Assembly (NCBI GenBank): GCA_007133115.1
Contig: SLNI01000053.1
Location: 1 to 7,777 of the forward strand
Direction of reading: 5' to 3'
Length of the DNA stretch: 7,777 nt
Source of the DNA: Thioalkalivibrio sp.
GTDB lineage: Bacteria > Pseudomonadota > Gammaproteobacteria > Ectothiorhodospirales > Ectothiorhodospiraceae
This document shows positions 6,030 to 7,777 of the stretch, piece after piece. The translations under genes and the position numbers were made by a program. How positions within the stretch are numbered: position 1 is the first letter of the stretch; every line of letters starts with the position of its first letter. The notes beneath the pieces were generated by a model. It did no database searches. It was given only the letters and a program-made list of their open reading frames with translations, and was not told the origin of the DNA.

Positions 6030-7777
6030 ATGGACGCCGAACTGCAGGAAATTCGTGACTTTCTCGCGGCAAGCGTCGAGTTCGCCGTGCTTCCGGAAGC
6101 CGCACTCGATCGCCTGCCCAAACGGATCATCGTACGGTACCTTCGCCGCGGCAGCGCTTTCCCCCCCGACAACACCCAAGCCTCCGATCTCTGGCTGGTG
6201 CGTACGGGTGCCGTGGATCTGCGCAATACCCGAGAGGAGCTGCTCGACAAGCTCGGCGAGGGAGACGTCTACGCGGTTCCCGACGCTGAAAACGGCTCCG
6301 GTCATGTGCACGGCCAGGTCATCGAGGATGCCCTGTTCTACCTGCTGCCAGCATCCGAAGCCCGCGAGCTTCGTCATCAACACCCCGACTTCGCCGACCG
6401 CTTCGACCGCGTTCGACGCCGTCCTCTGCAGCAGGCCCTGGAAGCCTTTCAGGGCGGCGCGCACGGCGACAGCGTACTCACGGTATCGGTCGGCGAGCTG
6501 GTTACGCGCGCGCCCGAGAGCATCACGCCCGATGCCAGTATTCAGAACGCCGCGCAGCACATGAGCCAGCAGGAAGTGTCCGCGCTGCTGGTGATGTCCG
6601 GGGGTGAACTGGTCGGGATCGTGACCGACCACGATCTGCGCAAGCGCTGCCTCGCCACCGGTCTTTCACGCAGTGAGCCCGTGGGCAGCATCATGAGCAG
6701 CCGATTGCAGACGGTGACACCGGAAACACCCGCATTCGAAGCCCTGCTGCTGATGTCGCGCCTCGACATCCATCATCTACCGGTCCTGGCTGGAAGCCGT
6801 CCCGTCGGCCTCATCTCCACCACCGACCTCATCCGTCACCAGGGGACCAATGCGGTATACCTGGTCCGGGACATCCGTCGCTGTGAGTCCGTACCGGCCT
6901 TGAGCCGGGTTACCGAGTCGCTTCCGGAACTGCAGATTCACCTGGTTCAGTCCGGCGCAACGGCCTTTCACCTCGGACAGGCCGTGACGGCCGTCGTGGA
7001 CGCAATGACCCGGCGACTCCTGAAGATCGGCTTCGCTGAACTCGGGGACCCGCCGGTTCCCTATGCCTGGCTTGCCTGTGGCTCCCAGGGACGTCGCGAG
7101 CAGACCATTCACACCGACCAGGACAACGCCCTGATCTATGCCGATGCCGCAGGGGATGGGGTCGACGAATACTTCGCCCGGCTCGCGCAGTTCGTGACCG
7201 ATGGCCTCGATCGTTGCGGGATTGTGCATTGCCCGGGTGACGTCAGCGCCCACGCTCCGGCCTGGCGACGCAGCGTCAGCGGCTGGCGCGAGGAGATCAC
7301 TCGGGTCATTCACGACCCGGACCGCAAGGCCTGCATGCTGGCCGCGCATTATTTCGACCTGCGCGTGGTCTATGGGGAGTCCGAGCTCTTCGACCCCCTG
7401 CGGCTGGAAGCCCTGCGTTACGCCCGAACACGTCCACCGTTCCTCGCGCAGATGGCGGAAAACGCGTTGAGCATCGAACCGCCGCTGGGCTTCTTCCGGC
7501 AGCTGGTTCTCAGCCAGAATGGCGACCAGGCCGACACCCTCGACGTCAAGCGGCAGGGCCTCCTGCCCATCGCCGGGCTCGCCCGCGTCTACGCACTGCA
7601 GACGGCCAGCTCCAGCCTGCACACGCTGGACCGTCTGCGGGAGGCGGTGCGCGTCGGGATCGTGACGCGGGACGATGGCGCCAACCTGTGCGGCGCCTAC
7701 GAGCATCTCGCGACGCTGCGCGCGCGGCACCAGGTCGACCAGATCAAGGCCGGAGCCAAGCCGGACAACTTCATCCC
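6030..7777 (+). CDS. Second DUF294-type CBS/nucleotidyltransferase protein (3' partial)
   Basis: The frame is open from ATG 6030 to the window edge, 582 residues with no stop. Aligning its end to the 624-residue paralogue suggests about 30-40 residues are missing. Its order matches that protein: N-terminal sensor-like domain (about 10-130), CBS domains (about 152-205 and 217-270), nucleotidyltransferase domain (about 300-450) with G351-S352 and D363-Q-D365, FDLR at 442-445, then a C-terminal DUF294 domain with SIEPPLGFF (481-489). The sensor domain is much more eroded: the phosphate-cassette region reads LGEGDVYAVPDAEN, so cyclic nucleotide binding is unlikely. The paralogue's CPGNIMAGNP becomes CPGDVSAHAP. 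GGAG (6013-6016) lies 13 bases before the ATG, a long spacing. It follows the operon terminator, so it is a separate transcription unit. Its target is unknown. Confidence 0.93.
   Translation, partial: MDAELQEIRDFLAASVEFAVLPEAALDRLPKRIIVRYLRRGSAFPPDNTQASDLWLVRTGAVDLRNTREELLDKLGEGDVYAVPDAENGSGHVHGQVIEDALFYLLPASEARELRHQHPDFADRFDRVRRRPLQQALEAFQGGAHGDSVLTVSVGELVTRAPESITPDASIQNAAQHMSQQEVSALLVMSGGELVGIVTDHDLRKRCLATGLSRSEPVGSIMSSRLQTVTPETPAFEALLLMSRLDIHHLPVLAGSRPVGLISTTDLIRHQGTNAVYLVRDIRRCESVPALSRVTESLPELQIHLVQSGATAFHLGQAVTAVVDAMTRRLLKIGFAELGDPPVPYAWLACGSQGRREQTIHTDQDNALIYADAAGDGVDEYFARLAQFVTDGLDRCGIVHCPGDVSAHAPAWRRSVSGWREEITRVIHDPDRKACMLAAHYFDLRVVYGESELFDPLRLEALRYARTRPPFLAQMAENALSIEPPLGFFRQLVLSQNGDQADTLDVKRQGLLPIAGLARVYALQTASSSLHTLDRLREAVRVGIVTRDDGANLCGAYEHLATLRARHQVDQIKAGAKPDNFI

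Noticed and set aside
5914..6564. A + strand frame starting inside the long inverted repeat
   Set aside because: It is out of frame with the DUF294 gene at 6030, has low-complexity Ser/Pro/Arg composition, no domain, and starts within a hairpin.
6777..7730. A 317-codon minus-strand frame near the right end
   Set aside because: It lies opposite the catalytic region of the second DUF294 protein, whose GS...DQD and FDLR motifs are intact on the + strand.

Overview
The window is high-GC DNA, and almost all of it is coding on the + strand. It looks like a chromosomal segment from a gammaproteobacterium, perhaps a halophilic or alkaliphilic one. That assignment is an inference from three things: the base composition, the sigma-54 two-component pair, and a sodium/solute symporter of the small-subunit (DUF4212) type. 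No species can be named from the sequence alone.

Layout from left to right: (1) 1-394, the C-terminal catalytic end of a sensor histidine kinase. (2) 391-1698, an NtrC-family (AtoC/DctD-like) response regulator that overlaps the kinase by four bases. (3) 1699-1880, a compact control region. It holds two copies of GTGTTAC-N5-GTAACAC with centres 22 bp apart, a plausible IHF site, and a well-spaced sigma-54 promoter (GG at 1830-1831, GC at 1842-1843). (4) 1881-3755, a DUF294-type protein with a cyclic-nucleotide-binding-like domain, two CBS domains and a nucleotidyltransferase domain. (5) 3804-4064, a DUF4212 symporter small subunit. (6) 4071-5846, a large solute:sodium symporter subunit resembling the VC_2705 subfamily. 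(7) 5858-5891, a strong intrinsic terminator, followed at 5905-5976 by a perfect 25-bp inverted repeat. (8) 6030 to the window end, a second DUF294-type protein with the same domain order, cut off by the window edge.

The simplest reading is a self-contained nutrient-uptake circuit. The kinase senses a substrate and phosphorylates the regulator. The regulator binds the tandem dyads 22 bases after its own stop codon. IHF bends the DNA so that the regulator contacts sigma-54 RNA polymerase and switches on the nucleotidyltransferase-symporter operon. The gene content and the DNA sites are visible in the sequence; the wiring is inferred.

The least explained part is the pair of DUF294 proteins bracketing the transporter. 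Both keep the GS...DQD nucleotidyltransferase signature, and their enzymatic target is unknown as far as I know. The second lies in a separate transcription unit and has a much more degenerate N-terminal sensor domain.
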